Shown here piece by piece: positions 53,282 through 62,272 of a DNA stretch of 64,000 nucleotides. Position 1 is the first letter of the stretch. Each line of letters starts with the position of its first letter. The DNA lies in contig PMOB01000006.1 in NCBI GenBank assembly GCA_003161615.1, positions 62,001 to 126,000 of the forward strand, given 5' to 3'. The translations under genes were made by a program, and so were the position numbers. The DNA comes from Actinomycetota bacterium. GTDB taxonomy: Bacteria > Actinomycetota > Thermoleophilia > Gaiellales > Gaiellaceae. The notes beneath the pieces are model-generated. The model searched no databases, was not told the DNA's origin, and saw only the letters and a list, made by a program, of their open reading frames with translations.

Positions 53282-53996
53282 TCTTCGCCGCCCACGCGCG
53301 ACCCGAGAGCGTGAACGGCCCGCTCGGATCGCCGAGCTCGCGGATCAGCTCGGTGCGCGCGGTCTCGCGGCGCGCGTCGTCGAGCGAGGCCACCCACTCG
53401 CCGAGCGGTCCTGCACCACCGAGCACGGACGCCCAGTAGTCCTCGAATCCCTCGTAGTCGGCAACAACGTCGAGCGCGGCGACCTCCGCGTCGGGGCCGA
53501 GCAGCTCCTGGAGCTCCGCGGCCGTGCGGTAGCGCCGGGGCTCGGGTCCGGCATCGCCCATCCGCTCACGCACGTGATTGACCGACGCGAGGAGCTGCTG
53601 CTCCTCCATGTCCCACATGCAGACGGCCACCCGACCGCCAGCGACTCGCGCCATCTCGCGCACGCCCGCCTCGGCGTCGTTCATGAACGAGACGACGAGC
53701 TGCGCCAGCGCGACGTCGAACGAGTCGCCCGGCCACGGCAGCTCCTCGGCGCCCGTCTCGCGAACGTCGAGATCGGGGAAACGGCGACGCAACGACTCGG
53801 CGAACGCCGGCGCCGGTTCGGCTGCCGCAGCCTGCGCGCCTCTCCGGACGAGTTCCTCCGTCAGCGCGCCGGTGCCGGCGCCGACATCGAGGACGCGCTC
53901 ACCCGCTCCGACGCCCGCGAAGTCTGCGAAGACCGGGGCGAGCCGCCGCGAAAAGCGGCCCATGAAGCTGTCGTAGGCGGCGTCAGAGTCCCACAT
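53271..53996 (-). CDS. SAM-dependent methyltransferase
   Basis: A 241 aa class I methyltransferase with motif I VLDVGAGTGALTEEL near residue 36, acidic loop AAAEPAPAFAE and FDVALAQLVVSFMND. The DSDAAYDSFMGRFSRRLAP opening is typical of a common bacterial family. Substrate unknown. Its ATG overlaps the mobA end by 14 bases, so it is the third gene of the fdhD-mobA operon. Confidence 0.8.
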
Positions 53997-54468
53997 CGCC
54001 CGGAGTATTCACGTTCAAGAGCAGCGCGGGGTCGAGTTCGATGTGGGCCGTATCGAGAGCGGCGAGGACGGTGCGCAGGCGCCGCTCCTCCGTCTCGAAC
54101 GACCGGCGCCACCGGCGAGCGACCGCGCACGGGAGTGGGCCATCCTGCGCGACCGCCGCGTCGCGGCAGGCGTCCGCCAGCGCGTGCAACGCCTCGACCG
54201 TCAGCAGCGGCATGTCGACCGGGATCACGACGGCAACTTCGTGGGACGCCGCGCGCAGTGCGGCGGCGATCGCGGCGACGGGCCCGGTGCCCGGATCGGC
54301 CAATCCGCCTGGCCCGACCTTGAGACGTTCGTCGCACGCCTCGCCGAGCAGGCGCCAGGCGCGGTCGCCGAGCGTCTCGCCTCCGTACTCCGCGAGCTCC
54401 TTCGGCGACCCGAAGCGGCTGCTCGCCCCACCGACGAGCAGGATCCCTGTCAGCCCTCGATCCGCCAC
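53983..54468 (-). CDS. mobA: Molybdenum cofactor guanylyltransferase
   Basis: A 161 aa nucleotidyltransferase, slightly shorter than usual (about 190). It has the signature GILLVGGASSRFGSPKELAEYGG, the PGGLADPGTGPVAAIAAAL segment, and the metal-binding VIPVDMPLLTVEAL (Asp near residue 85). It attaches GMP to molybdopterin, forming the bis-MGD cofactor that formate dehydrogenases need. GTG start inside fdhD (19-base overlap). Confidence 0.85.
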   Translation of the reverse strand: MADRGLTGILLVGGASSRFGSPKELAEYGGETLGDRAWRLLGEACDERLKVGPGGLADPGTGPVAAIAAALRAASHEVAVVIPVDMPLLTVEALHALADACRDAAVAQDGPLPCAVARRWRRSFETEERRLRTVLAALDTAHIELDPALLLNVNTPGDVGL

Positions 54469-55229
54469 GGCTCGGTGTAGACGTTTGCCTTGCCGTCGCG
54501 GACGAAGCCGCAGAGCGTGACGCCGCGATCGGCGGCGAGCTCGACCGCGAGGCTCGACGGCGCTCCCACCGCGACGAGAACGGGACAGCCGGCGACCGCC
54601 GCCTTCTGGACGAGCTCGAACGAGAGCCGGCCGCTGACGCAGAGGACGTGCGCGGCGAGCGGAAGAAGTCCGTCCCTGAAGGCCCAGCCGACGACCTTGT
54701 CCATTGCGTTGTGCCGGCCGACGTCCTCGCGTGCGCAGAGCAGCTCGCCCGCGGCGGAGAAGAGCCCCGTCGCGTGGAGGCCGCCGGTGATGGCGAAGCC
54801 GGCCTGCGCCTCGCGGAGCCGGTCCGGCAGCGAGGTGACGAGCGCGAGCGGCAAGCTCAGCGAAGACTCGACCGGCGGCGCCTCCACGGCGACCGCCTCG
54901 AGCGCGCCCTTGCCGCAGACGCCGCACGACGACGAGGTGTAGAAGCTCCGTTGCAGCCGGGTTGGGTCGAAGCCGGGCGCGTCCACGTCGACCGTGTTTG
55001 CGGCGAGGTCGTCGGGGAGGCGAGCGCCGCCCGGCCGCAGTCCCTCCGAGAGGCAGAAGCCGAGCGCGAGCTCCTCGTCGTGACCCGGCGTCCGCATCGT
55101 GACGGCAACCGACACGCCTCCGATTCGGATTTCGAGCGGCTCCTCGACCGCGACCTGGTCGCGTTCGCTCGCGCCGCCCGGCAGGCGGACTACGTCGACC
55201 CCGGCGGCCGAGTAGGGCGGGGCGTCCAT
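54450..55229 (-). CDS. fdhD: Formate dehydrogenase accessory sulfurtransferase
   Basis: The 259 aa protein has the FdhD pattern SSSCGVCGKGAL near residue 104 with the two catalytic Cys, TGGLHATGLFS, EDVGRHNAMDKVVGW and SGRLSFELVQKA. It passes sulfur from IscS to the Mo-bis-MGD cofactor of formate dehydrogenase. Its presence implies a molybdenum formate dehydrogenase elsewhere. First gene of the fdhD-mobA-methyltransferase operon, divergent from purD. Confidence 0.95.
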   Translation of the reverse strand: MDAPPYSAAGVDVVRLPGGASERDQVAVEEPLEIRIGGVSVAVTMRTPGHDEELALGFCLSEGLRPGGARLPDDLAANTVDVDAPGFDPTRLQRSFYTSSSCGVCGKGALEAVAVEAPPVESSLSLPLALVTSLPDRLREAQAGFAITGGLHATGLFSAAGELLCAREDVGRHNAMDKVVGWAFRDGLLPLAAHVLCVSGRLSFELVQKAAVAGCPVLVAVGAPSSLAVELAADRGVTLCGFVRDGKANVYTEPWRIEG

Positions 55230-55272
55230 CGCCGGAGCGTATCGCCGCGCCGCGAACGCTTACGATCGATTC

Positions 55273-56466
55273 GTGCGGGTGCTAGTGGTCGGATCGGGAG
55301 GAAGGGAGCACGCGCTCGTCTGGGCGCTCTCCCGCGGCGGCGGCGTCGACGATCTCCACGCCGCGCCCGGCAACCCCGGTATCGCGGCGCTCGCGACGTG
55401 CCATCCTGTCCGCGCCGACGACCACGCCGCACTCGGCTCGCTTGCGCTCGAGCTCCGCGTCGATCTCGTCGTCGTCGGGCCGGAGGGGCCGCTGGTCGCG
55501 GGCCTCGCCGACGATCTGCGCCGGCGCGGCATCGCGGTGTTCGGCCCGAGCGCCGCCGCCGCGCGGATCGAGGGCTCGAAGACGTTCGCGAAGGACGTAA
55601 TGGATGCCGCGGGAGTCGCGACCGCGCGCACGCTCCCCGTCGCCCAGCCGCCGTGCGTTCTCAAAGCGGACGGGCTTGCCTCCGGCAAGGGCGTCTGGAT
55701 CTGCCGGACGCAGGAGGAGCTCGGCGCCGCGCTGCACTCGGCCGAGGCGCTCGGCCAGCCGTTTCACGCCGAGGAGCTCCTCGAGGGGCCGGAGCTGTCG
55801 CTCTTCGCGGTCGCCGCGGGAGGCCTCGCCGTTGCGCTGCCGCCGGCGCGCGACTACAAGCGGATCGGGGACGGCGACACCGGCCCGAATACCGGCGGCA
55901 TGGCCTCCTTCTCGCCGCTTCCGGACGTCCCCGACTCCGACGCCGCGGAGATCCTCGAGACGATCCACCTGCCGGTGCTGCGCGAGCTTGCGCGACGCGG
56001 CTCGCCCTTCCACGGACTGCTCTACGCCGGCTTGATGCGGACGGAAGACGGCCTCCGCGTGATCGAGTTCAACTGCCGCTTCGGCGACCCCGAGACGCAG
56101 TCGATCCTGCCGCGACTCGAGAGCGACCTCCTGCCGCTGCTGCTCGGCGACCTTGCCGGCCCACCTGCCGTCTCGGCTGGAGCAGCGGTCACCGTCGTGC
56201 TCGCCGCGCGGGACTACCCCGCCCGCAGCGACGACCGGGGCACGCCGATCGAGGGAGTCGACGCCGCGGCGGCGACCGGCGCGCTCGTCCTCCACGCCGG
56301 CACGGCACTCCACGACGGGACGCTCGTCACAAACGGCGGGCGCATCCTCGACGTCGTCGGGCTCGGCGAGAACGTCACCGCCGCGAGAACCGCTGCCTAC
56401 GACGCCGCTTCGCGCATAGATTTCGCCGGCATGCACTACCGCACCGACATCGCCGCCAATGTCTGA
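55273..56466 (+). CDS. purD: Phosphoribosylamine-glycine ligase
   Basis: The 397 aa ATP-grasp enzyme starts VLVVGSGGREHALVWALS, with SKTFAKDVMDAAGVATA, CVLKADGLASGKGVW and GDGDTGPNTGGMASFSPLP and the metal site IEFNCRFGDPETQ. It catalyses the second step of purine synthesis. GTG start. Overlaps purE by eight bases. Confidence 0.97.
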   Translation: MRVLVVGSGGREHALVWALSRGGGVDDLHAAPGNPGIAALATCHPVRADDHAALGSLALELRVDLVVVGPEGPLVAGLADDLRRRGIAVFGPSAAAARIEGSKTFAKDVMDAAGVATARTLPVAQPPCVLKADGLASGKGVWICRTQEELGAALHSAEALGQPFHAEELLEGPELSLFAVAAGGLAVALPPARDYKRIGDGDTGPNTGGMASFSPLPDVPDSDAAEILETIHLPVLRELARRGSPFHGLLYAGLMRTEDGLRVIEFNCRFGDPETQSILPRLESDLLPLLLGDLAGPPAVSAGAAVTVVLAARDYPARSDDRGTPIEGVDAAAATGALVLHAGTALHDGTLVTNGGRILDVVGLGENVTAARTAAYDAASRIDFAGMHYRTDIAANV

Positions 56467-56869
56467 AGGCCCGCTCGTCGGCATCCTCGTCGGCTCCGAG
56501 TCGGACCGGGAGCGGATGGAGGGAGCCACGAAGGAGCTCGACGAAGCCGGCGTCGCCTACGAGTTCGAGGTGCGCTCGGCGCACCGGACGCCGGGCGCCG
56601 TCGCCGAGTACGCGCAGACCGCCCGGGAACGCGGCCTGCGGGTCCTGATCTGCGGCGCCGGACTGTCCGCGGCGTTGCCGGGAGCCGTCGCCGCGCACAC
56701 CGACCTGCCGGTGATCGGCGTCCCTCTCCGCTCCAGTCTCAGCGTCCTCGACGGGCTCGACGCCCTCCTCGCGATCGCCCAGATGCCGCCGGGCATCCCG
56801 GTCGCCACCGTCGGCGTCGACAGCGCCCGGAACGCCGCGGCGCTCGCGATCCGGATCCTCAACCGGTAG
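56459..56869 (+). CDS. purE: 5-(carboxyamino)imidazole ribonucleotide mutase-like protein
   Basis: A 136 aa Rossmann-type protein: GILVGSESDRERM, SAHRTPGAVAEYA with the conserved catalytic His, and QMPPGIPVATVGVDSARNA. It is shorter than the usual 160. In place of the common GGAAHLPG block it reads GAGLSAALPG, without that His. A purK gene is not in the cluster, which would fit an enzyme using CO2 directly, but that is inference. Confidence 0.88.
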   Translation: MSEGPLVGILVGSESDRERMEGATKELDEAGVAYEFEVRSAHRTPGAVAEYAQTARERGLRVLICGAGLSAALPGAVAAHTDLPVIGVPLRSSLSVLDGLDALLAIAQMPPGIPVATVGVDSARNAAALAIRILNR

Positions 56870-56888
56870 CCGCTCTAAACTGGATCCA

Positions 56889-58196
56889 GTGATCGCCCGC
56901 TACTCCCGCCCGGCCATGGCCAGCATCTGGTCGGACGAGGGGAAGCTCGCGACGTGGCTCGAGGTCGAGCAGGCAGCCACCGCAGCCTGGGCAGAGCTCG
57001 GAGTCGTGCCGGAAGATGCCGCTGCGCGGATCGCGCAGGTAGCGCCGCCGGCCGCGGCGCGCGTGGCCGAGCTCGAGGCAACGCTCCACCACGACACCGC
57101 AGCGTTCGTCGACGCGGTGGCCGAGCAGCTCGGCGAGGAGGGCCGCTGGCTCCACTACGGACTCACCTCGTCGGACGTCGTCGACACGGCGCTCTCCCTC
57201 CAGATGCGGGAGGCCGGCAAGCTGATCCTCGCCGGGCTCGACCAGGCGTTCGCGGCCGTCATCGCGCGCGCGGAGGAGCACCGGGAGACGCTCCAGATCG
57301 GCCGCACACACGGCGTTCACGCCGAGCCGACGACCTTCGGGCTCAAGCTCGCGGGCTGGGCGTTCGAGCTCGCGCGCGGCCGCGAGCGCGTCGCTCGCGC
57401 TCTCGAGGGAATGCGCGTCGGAAAGCTCTCCGGCGCGGTGGGCACGTACTCCGCAACCGATCCGGAGCTCGAGCGGATCGCCTGCGAGCGCCTCGGGCTC
57501 GAGCCGGCGCCGACGTCGACCCAGATCCTCCAGCGCGACCGGCACGCCGAGCTGCTCGCCGCACTTGCGGTCGTCGCGTCCTCCCTCGACGCCTTCGCGC
57601 TCGAGATTCGGCATCTCGCGCGCACCGAGGTCGCCGAGGCACAGGAACCGTTCGGCAGCGGCCAGAAGGGCTCGTCCTCGATGCCGCACAAGCGGAACCC
57701 CGTCGTAGCGGAGCGGATCTGCGGGCTCGCGCGCGTCGTCCGCGCGACAGCGATCGTCGGCCTCGAGAACGTCGCACTCTGGCACGAGCGGGACATCTCG
57801 CACTCCTCGGCCGAGCGCGTCGTGATCCCCGACGCCTTCCTCGCCCTCGACTACATGCTCGACCGCTTCGCCTGGCTCGTCGACGGGCTCGTCGTCCGGC
57901 CCGAGCGGATGCGGCGCAACCTCGAGTCGAGCCACTTCCTCTTCTTCAGCCAGCGCGTCCTCAACGCGCTCGTCGAGTCCGGCCTCAGCCGCGACGACGC
58001 CTACCGGCTCGTCCAGCGCGCCTCGATGCGGGCCTGGGACGAGGAGCTCGACTTCCGTGAGCTCTGCCGCGCCGACGACGAGATCGCCTCAGTCGTCGAT
58101 CTCGATGCCGTCTTCGACCTCACCGTCTACACCCGCCACGTCGACACCGTCTTCGCCCGTCTCGAAGCCCTGAAGGGGGAACCCGCCCATGCCTGA
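56889..58196 (+). CDS. purB: Adenylosuccinate lyase
   Basis: The 435 aa fumarase-fold enzyme has HYGLTSSDVVDTAL near residue 85, QIGRTHGVHAEPTTFG with the catalytic His near residue 140, and the signature loop GSSSMPHKRNP near residue 260. It acts twice: SAICAR to AICAR, and adenylosuccinate to AMP. GTG start; overlaps purC by eight bases. Confidence 0.97.
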   Translation: MIARYSRPAMASIWSDEGKLATWLEVEQAATAAWAELGVVPEDAAARIAQVAPPAAARVAELEATLHHDTAAFVDAVAEQLGEEGRWLHYGLTSSDVVDTALSLQMREAGKLILAGLDQAFAAVIARAEEHRETLQIGRTHGVHAEPTTFGLKLAGWAFELARGRERVARALEGMRVGKLSGAVGTYSATDPELERIACERLGLEPAPTSTQILQRDRHAELLAALAVVASSLDAFALEIRHLARTEVAEAQEPFGSGQKGSSSMPHKRNPVVAERICGLARVVRATAIVGLENVALWHERDISHSSAERVVIPDAFLALDYMLDRFAWLVDGLVVRPERMRRNLESSHFLFFSQRVLNALVESGLSRDDAYRLVQRASMRAWDEELDFRELCRADDEIASVVDLDAVFDLTVYTRHVDTVFARLEALKGEPAHA

Positions 58197-59049
58197 GCTC
58201 CAGCACGTCGCGTCCGGAAAGATCAGGGAGATCTACTCCATCGACGAGGAGAAGCTCCTGCTCGTCGCGTCCGACCGGATCTCGACCTTCGACGTCGTCC
58301 TGCCCACGGAGATCCCGGACAAGGGCCGCGTCCTGACCGGGCTGAGCGGGTACTGGTTCACGCTCCTCGGGCCGATCGTCCCGAACCACATGCTCGCGAT
58401 CCGCGAGGACGGCCGTTCGATGGAGTGCCGGCGGCTCGAGATGCTGCCGATCGAGTGCGTCGTCCGCGGCTACATCACGGGCTCGGGCTGGAAGGACTAC
58501 AAAACGACGGGCAAGGTCTGCGGGCACCGGCTGCCGGAGGGCCTGCAGGAGTCGCAACAGCTCCCCGAGCCGATCTTCACGCCGGCGACGAAGGCGACGA
58601 GCGGCCACGACGAGAACATCACGCGCGACCAGGCCGCCGAGCTCGTCGGCCACGACCTGTTCCGGCGCGTCGAAGAGGTCTCGCTTCTCCTCTATCGCAC
58701 CGCCGCCGAGCACGCCCTCGCGGCCGGGATCATCATCGCCGACACGAAGTTCGAGCTCGGCCTCGACTCGGCCGGCAACCTCGTCCTCGGTGACGAGGCG
58801 CTGACGCCCGACTCCTCCCGCTTCTGGCCCGGCGACACGTACGAGCCGGGTCGCGGGCAGGACAGCTTCGACAAGCAGTACGTCCGCGACTACTGCGAGA
58901 CGACCGGGTGGGACAAGACGGATCCCGGGCCGGAACTGCCGGACGACGTCGTGCACGCGACACGCGCGAAGTACGTCGAGGCGTTCGAGCGGCTGACGAC
59001 CATCCCGTTCCCGGCGTATCTCGAAGATCCGAGTGTGGTGCTCGGGTGA
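58189..59049 (+). CDS. purC: SAICAR synthetase
   Basis: The 286 aa enzyme has the PurC motifs GKIREIYSIDEEKLLLVASDR, VVRGYITGSGWKDY, IIADTKFELGLD and LTPDSSRFWPGDTYEPG. It joins CAIR and Asp. It belongs to the longer class typical of actinobacteria and yeast. The stop overlaps the purS GTG by four bases. Confidence 0.97.
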   Translation: MPELQHVASGKIREIYSIDEEKLLLVASDRISTFDVVLPTEIPDKGRVLTGLSGYWFTLLGPIVPNHMLAIREDGRSMECRRLEMLPIECVVRGYITGSGWKDYKTTGKVCGHRLPEGLQESQQLPEPIFTPATKATSGHDENITRDQAAELVGHDLFRRVEEVSLLLYRTAAEHALAAGIIIADTKFELGLDSAGNLVLGDEALTPDSSRFWPGDTYEPGRGQDSFDKQYVRDYCETTGWDKTDPGPELPDDVVHATRAKYVEAFERLTTIPFPAYLEDPSVVLG

Positions 59050-59285
59050 GAGCAACGGTTCTCGTCCGGCCGAAGCCCGGCATTCTCGACCCGCAGGGCG
59101 AGGCCGTCGGCTCGGCGCTCGGCCACCTCGGCTTCGAGGTGCGCGACGCGCGCGTCGGGAAGGTGATCGATTTCGAGGTCGACGCGACGAACGCCGCTGA
59201 CGCGAAAGCGAAGGTGGAACGGATGTGCGAACAGCTACTCGCGAATCCGCTCATCGAGTCGTACGAGATCGAGGTCACCGCCTGA
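59046..59285 (+). CDS. purS: FGAM synthase subunit PurS
   Basis: A 79 aa protein: TVLVRPKPGILDPQGEAVGS and GFEVRDARVGKVIDFEV, ending in MCEQLLANPLIESYEIEV. It is the small bridging subunit that connects PurQ to PurL. GTG start overlaps purC; the TGA overlaps the purQ ATG. Confidence 0.95.
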   Translation: MRATVLVRPKPGILDPQGEAVGSALGHLGFEVRDARVGKVIDFEVDATNAADAKAKVERMCEQLLANPLIESYEIEVTA

Positions 59286-59965
59286 TGGCGATGCCGCGGC
59301 CGCGGATCGGCGTCGTCACCTATCCCGGCTCGCAGGACGACCGAGACGCTCTCTGGGCGCTCGCGGCTCTCGACGCCGAGGCGGTGCCGGTCTGGCACGA
59401 GAAGCGGGATCTGTCCAGGCTCGACGCGGTCGTCCTCCCGGGCGGGTTCTCGTACGGCGACTACCTCCGCTGCGGCGCGATCGCGCGCTTCTCTCCGGCG
59501 ACGGCCGCGGTGTGCGAGTTCGCGGAGGCGGGTGGGCTCGTGCTCGGGATCTGCAACGGCTTCCAGATCCTCTGCGAGGCAGGACTGCTGCCCGGCGCGC
59601 TGCTCCGGAACGAGACGCTCCGCTTCGTCTGCCGCGACGCCCGGCTGCGGGTGGAGCGGAACCTCCTGCCGTTCACGTCGCGTTGCACGGCGGGGCAGCT
59701 GCTCGTGATCCCGGTCAAACACGGCGACGGGAGGTACGTCCCGCCGCCCGGTCTCGACCCGGCCCAGGTGGTGCTCCGCTACGTCGACAACCCCAACGGC
59801 TCGATCGACGGCATCGCCGGCGTCTGCAACGAGGCCGGCAACGTGATGGGACTGATGCCGCATCCCGAGCATGCGGTCGATCCGCTGCTCGGCTCCGACC
59901 ACGGCGCGCTCATCCTCGCCTCGCTCGTGGACTCCGCGCGCAGGCACGCGCTCGCGGCTGCCTGA
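59285..59965 (+). CDS. purQ: FGAM synthase glutaminase subunit PurQ
   Basis: The 226 aa class I glutamine amidotransferase has the PGGFSYGDYLRCGAIA block, the nucleophile Cys in LGICNGFQILCEAGLLPG (about residue 86) and the His-Glu pair in LMPHPEHAVDPLLGSD. It supplies ammonia to PurL. The large subunit purL is not in the window; the next gene is on the other strand. Confidence 0.96.
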   Translation: MAMPRPRIGVVTYPGSQDDRDALWALAALDAEAVPVWHEKRDLSRLDAVVLPGGFSYGDYLRCGAIARFSPATAAVCEFAEAGGLVLGICNGFQILCEAGLLPGALLRNETLRFVCRDARLRVERNLLPFTSRCTAGQLLVIPVKHGDGRYVPPPGLDPAQVVLRYVDNPNGSIDGIAGVCNEAGNVMGLMPHPEHAVDPLLGSDHGALILASLVDSARRHALAAA

Positions 59966-59983
59966 GCGGCGGCGAATCGCGAG

Positions 59984-60244
59984 TCAGATCCCGAGCGTCT
60001 CTGCGAGCGCCGGGTACTGGGCGAGCGCAGCCTTCAGCCGTTCGATGTCTCGCGCCCGGAGCGTGACCGGCCCGCGCACCCCGCCACCCGCTCCTGTGTA
60101 GGAGAACCGGACGAGCCGCTCGCCCTTCGCGGTCTCGAGCAGCTGCAGCTTCGACGCGAACCGCTTCTTGCCAGCCTGTTGCGGAACGGTCAGCTCCTCC
60201 ACGAGCTTCGCCGGCCCCCACGGTGTTGCCGCTTTCGTCGCCAT
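59984..60244 (-). CDS. Small hypothetical protein, 86 aa
   Basis: A basic, beta-rich protein: KLVEELTVPQQAGKKRFASK, then LLETAKGERLVRFSYTGAGG and a helical C-terminus (DIERLKAALAQYPALAETLG). No known family was recognised. It is convergent with purQ. Its ATG is clear and the length is typical of small regulatory proteins. Confidence 0.65.
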   Translation of the reverse strand: MATKAATPWGPAKLVEELTVPQQAGKKRFASKLQLLETAKGERLVRFSYTGAGGGVRGPVTLRARDIERLKAALAQYPALAETLGI

Positions 60245-60290
60245 GACGAGGACGCTAGCCGGGCGGGTGTGACGTGTCTGTCGCGACTTG

Positions 60291-61205
60291 CTAGCGAACC
60301 GTCAACCCGAACACGTAGCCCGCGGCGAGCGCGCCTGCCGGCCCGAGCACCCAGCCCTGCAGGATCGAGAACAGCGTCGACAGGTGGACGGTCTCACGCC
60401 CGCGCGCGAACCCTGCGCCCGCCATGGCGCCAACGAGCGCCTGGTTCATCGAGGTGAAGAAGCCAAAGGCGACCGCCGCGAGGACGACCGACGCCTGGAC
60501 GAGCTGGGCCGCCGTCGCCATCGCCCGGTCGACCTCGACGATCTCGAAGGCGACGCGCCGCAGGAGTGGTTTCCCCCAGGTCAGGACTCCGACCGCGATT
60601 CCCACGCCGCCGACTGCGCCCGCCGCGAGGGGGCTGAAGGTGCCTGTCCCGACGAGCGCGCCGGTGGCATTCGAGACGTCGTTCGCGCCCATCGCGAAAG
60701 CGGCGATCGCTCCCATCAGGACGAGCGCAGCGCCGATCTTGCCGCCGAGCGGGAGCCGGTCGAGGACGAGCGTCAGCGCGTAGCCAAGCCCGATCGCGGC
60801 GAGCGGCGCCGCTGCCCAAACCTCGCCCAGACGCCCGATCGCGCTCCAGCGGACGCTCCCGCGCGTCGCGAGCGTCACTCCGACAACCGAGAAGACGAGG
60901 ATCTGGATCGTCGAGGTCGGCATCTTGAAGCGGTTGAAGAAGGTCGTGACCGCGAACGCGACGCCGATCACGACGACCTCCTCGCTCACCGACAGCCGGC
61001 CGGCCGTGAGGCCCGAGCCCACGCGCTTCTCGACGGCGTGGCTCGCGAACGTCGCGCCGAGAAAGGCGAGCGGCGCCATCAGGAGCAACGCCTGCCATGC
61101 ACCTATGGCGCGCAGCGCGTGCGGCATCCCCATCACCGCGCCGGTGTAGTGCGCGCCGATGCTCCACGCGAAGCCGAGGGCGAGCACGATCAGGAGCGCT
61201 GTCAC
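60291..61205 (-). CDS. PiT-family inorganic phosphate transporter
   Basis: A 304 aa membrane protein with about nine helices and the PiT repeat signature: FAMGANDVSNATG in the second half, and a degenerate first copy in WSIGAHYTGAVMGMPHALRA. The family moves phosphate (or sulfate) with a cation. A GTG at 61205 is preferred because an ATG at 61262 would overlap the divergent gene's ATG and add a polar 19-residue tail. It is divergent from the peptidoglycan-binding protein gene. Confidence 0.85.
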   Translation of the reverse strand: MTALLIVLALGFAWSIGAHYTGAVMGMPHALRAIGAWQALLLMAPLAFLGATFASHAVEKRVGSGLTAGRLSVSEEVVVIGVAFAVTTFFNRFKMPTSTIQILVFSVVGVTLATRGSVRWSAIGRLGEVWAAAPLAAIGLGYALTLVLDRLPLGGKIGAALVLMGAIAAFAMGANDVSNATGALVGTGTFSPLAAGAVGGVGIAVGVLTWGKPLLRRVAFEIVEVDRAMATAAQLVQASVVLAAVAFGFFTSMNQALVGAMAGAGFARGRETVHLSTLFSILQGWVLGPAGALAAGYVFGLTVR

Positions 61206-61260
61206 CCGCGCGAGGCTATCTCCCTTGTCGGCGCGCGTCCCCGGCTGTACGGTCAGCCTC

Positions 61261-61851
61261 ATGAAAGAGCGCGATCCGGGCTTCGACGACTGGTTCGACG
61301 AGCCCGAGCCGCCGACCCAGGAGTCTGGGCGTGGCGGCCATGCCGTCTACGACGACGGCGCCGACGACGCCTGGGTTCTCCCGGTGGACGAGCCGCGCCG
61401 GCGCGCACGCAGGTCCGCCGGCGGCGGTGACATCGCGTTCGGAGGCGTGCGGCTGACCACGACGCAGCTCGCGATCATCGCCGCCGCCGTCCTCGCGGTC
61501 TTCTTCGGGATCCTCGCCGCTTTCGGCGTTTTCAGCAGCAACGCCAAGACGACGGTCCCGCCGATCACGACCGCCACGACGCTGCAGACTCAGCAGACGA
61601 CGACCGCGGTCACGCCGCCCGCAGCGGCGGCGCCGACCTCCACGCTCAAACCGCTCGACACCGGCAAGCAGGTCAAGATTCTGCAGGGCGCGCTCAACGC
61701 GCTCGGGTTCTCCGTCGGCAAGCCGGACGGGGACTACGGCCCGAAGACGCAGAGCGCCGTCGAGCAGTTCCAGAGCTCGAAGGGGCTCACCGCCGACGGG
61801 ATCGTCGGTCCGGCGACGCTCAACGCGTTAGCGCAAGCGCTCTCCGGGTAG
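61261..61851 (+). CDS. Membrane-anchored peptidoglycan-binding protein
   Basis: The 196 aa protein has an acidic cytoplasmic part, a single membrane helix (LAIIAAAVLAVFFGILAAFG, about residues 78-98), a Thr/Pro/Ala-rich linker, and a C-terminal PG_binding_1 domain (VKILQGALNALGFSVGKPDGDYG; SAVEQFQSSKGLTADGIVG). It anchors to or senses cell wall. The partner enzyme is not obvious. Confidence 0.87.
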   Translation: MKERDPGFDDWFDEPEPPTQESGRGGHAVYDDGADDAWVLPVDEPRRRARRSAGGGDIAFGGVRLTTTQLAIIAAAVLAVFFGILAAFGVFSSNAKTTVPPITTATTLQTQQTTTAVTPPAAAAPTSTLKPLDTGKQVKILQGALNALGFSVGKPDGDYGPKTQSAVEQFQSSKGLTADGIVGPATLNALAQALSG

Positions 61852-61861
61852 CTTCGGACCT

Positions 61862-62272
61862 GTGGGGTTCGAGGACGTCCTCGCGGCGAACGAGGAGTAC
61901 GCGCGCGGCTTTGCGCTCGTCGGCCTGAGCGGCCGGGCCGCGAGAGGACTCGCAGTCGTCACGTGCATGGACTCGCGGATCGAGCCGCTCACGATGCTCG
62001 GGCTCGCTCCGGGCGACGCGAAGATCCTCCGCAACGCCGGCGCCCGGATCGACGACGGCGTGCTCGCGGCACTGGCGCTCGCCAAGGAGCGGCTCGGCGT
62101 GACCCGCGCGATGGTCGTCGCCCACACGGATTGCGCCGCAGTGCAAGCCGGTCAGGAGGAGATCCTGCGCGCCGACGTGGAGATGCTCCGCTCGTCTCCC
62201 GAGCTCGCCGACGTCGAGGCCGGCGGCTTCGTCTACGACGTCGAGACGGGCTTGCTCTCCCGGATCTGCTGA
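61862..62272 (+). CDS. Beta-carbonic anhydrase, short form
   Basis: A 136 aa protein with the zinc ligands and active-site pair of beta-carbonic anhydrases: VVTCMDSRIEP (Cys, Asp, Arg) near residue 38, RNAGARIDDGVL, and MVVAHTDCAAVQ (His, Cys) near residue 87. It is shorter than the usual 180-220, lacking C-terminal extensions, as in the small actinobacterial class. It interconverts CO2 and bicarbonate. GTG start. Confidence 0.87.
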   Translation: MGFEDVLAANEEYARGFALVGLSGRAARGLAVVTCMDSRIEPLTMLGLAPGDAKILRNAGARIDDGVLAALALAKERLGVTRAMVVAHTDCAAVQAGQEEILRADVEMLRSSPELADVEAGGFVYDVETGLLSRIC

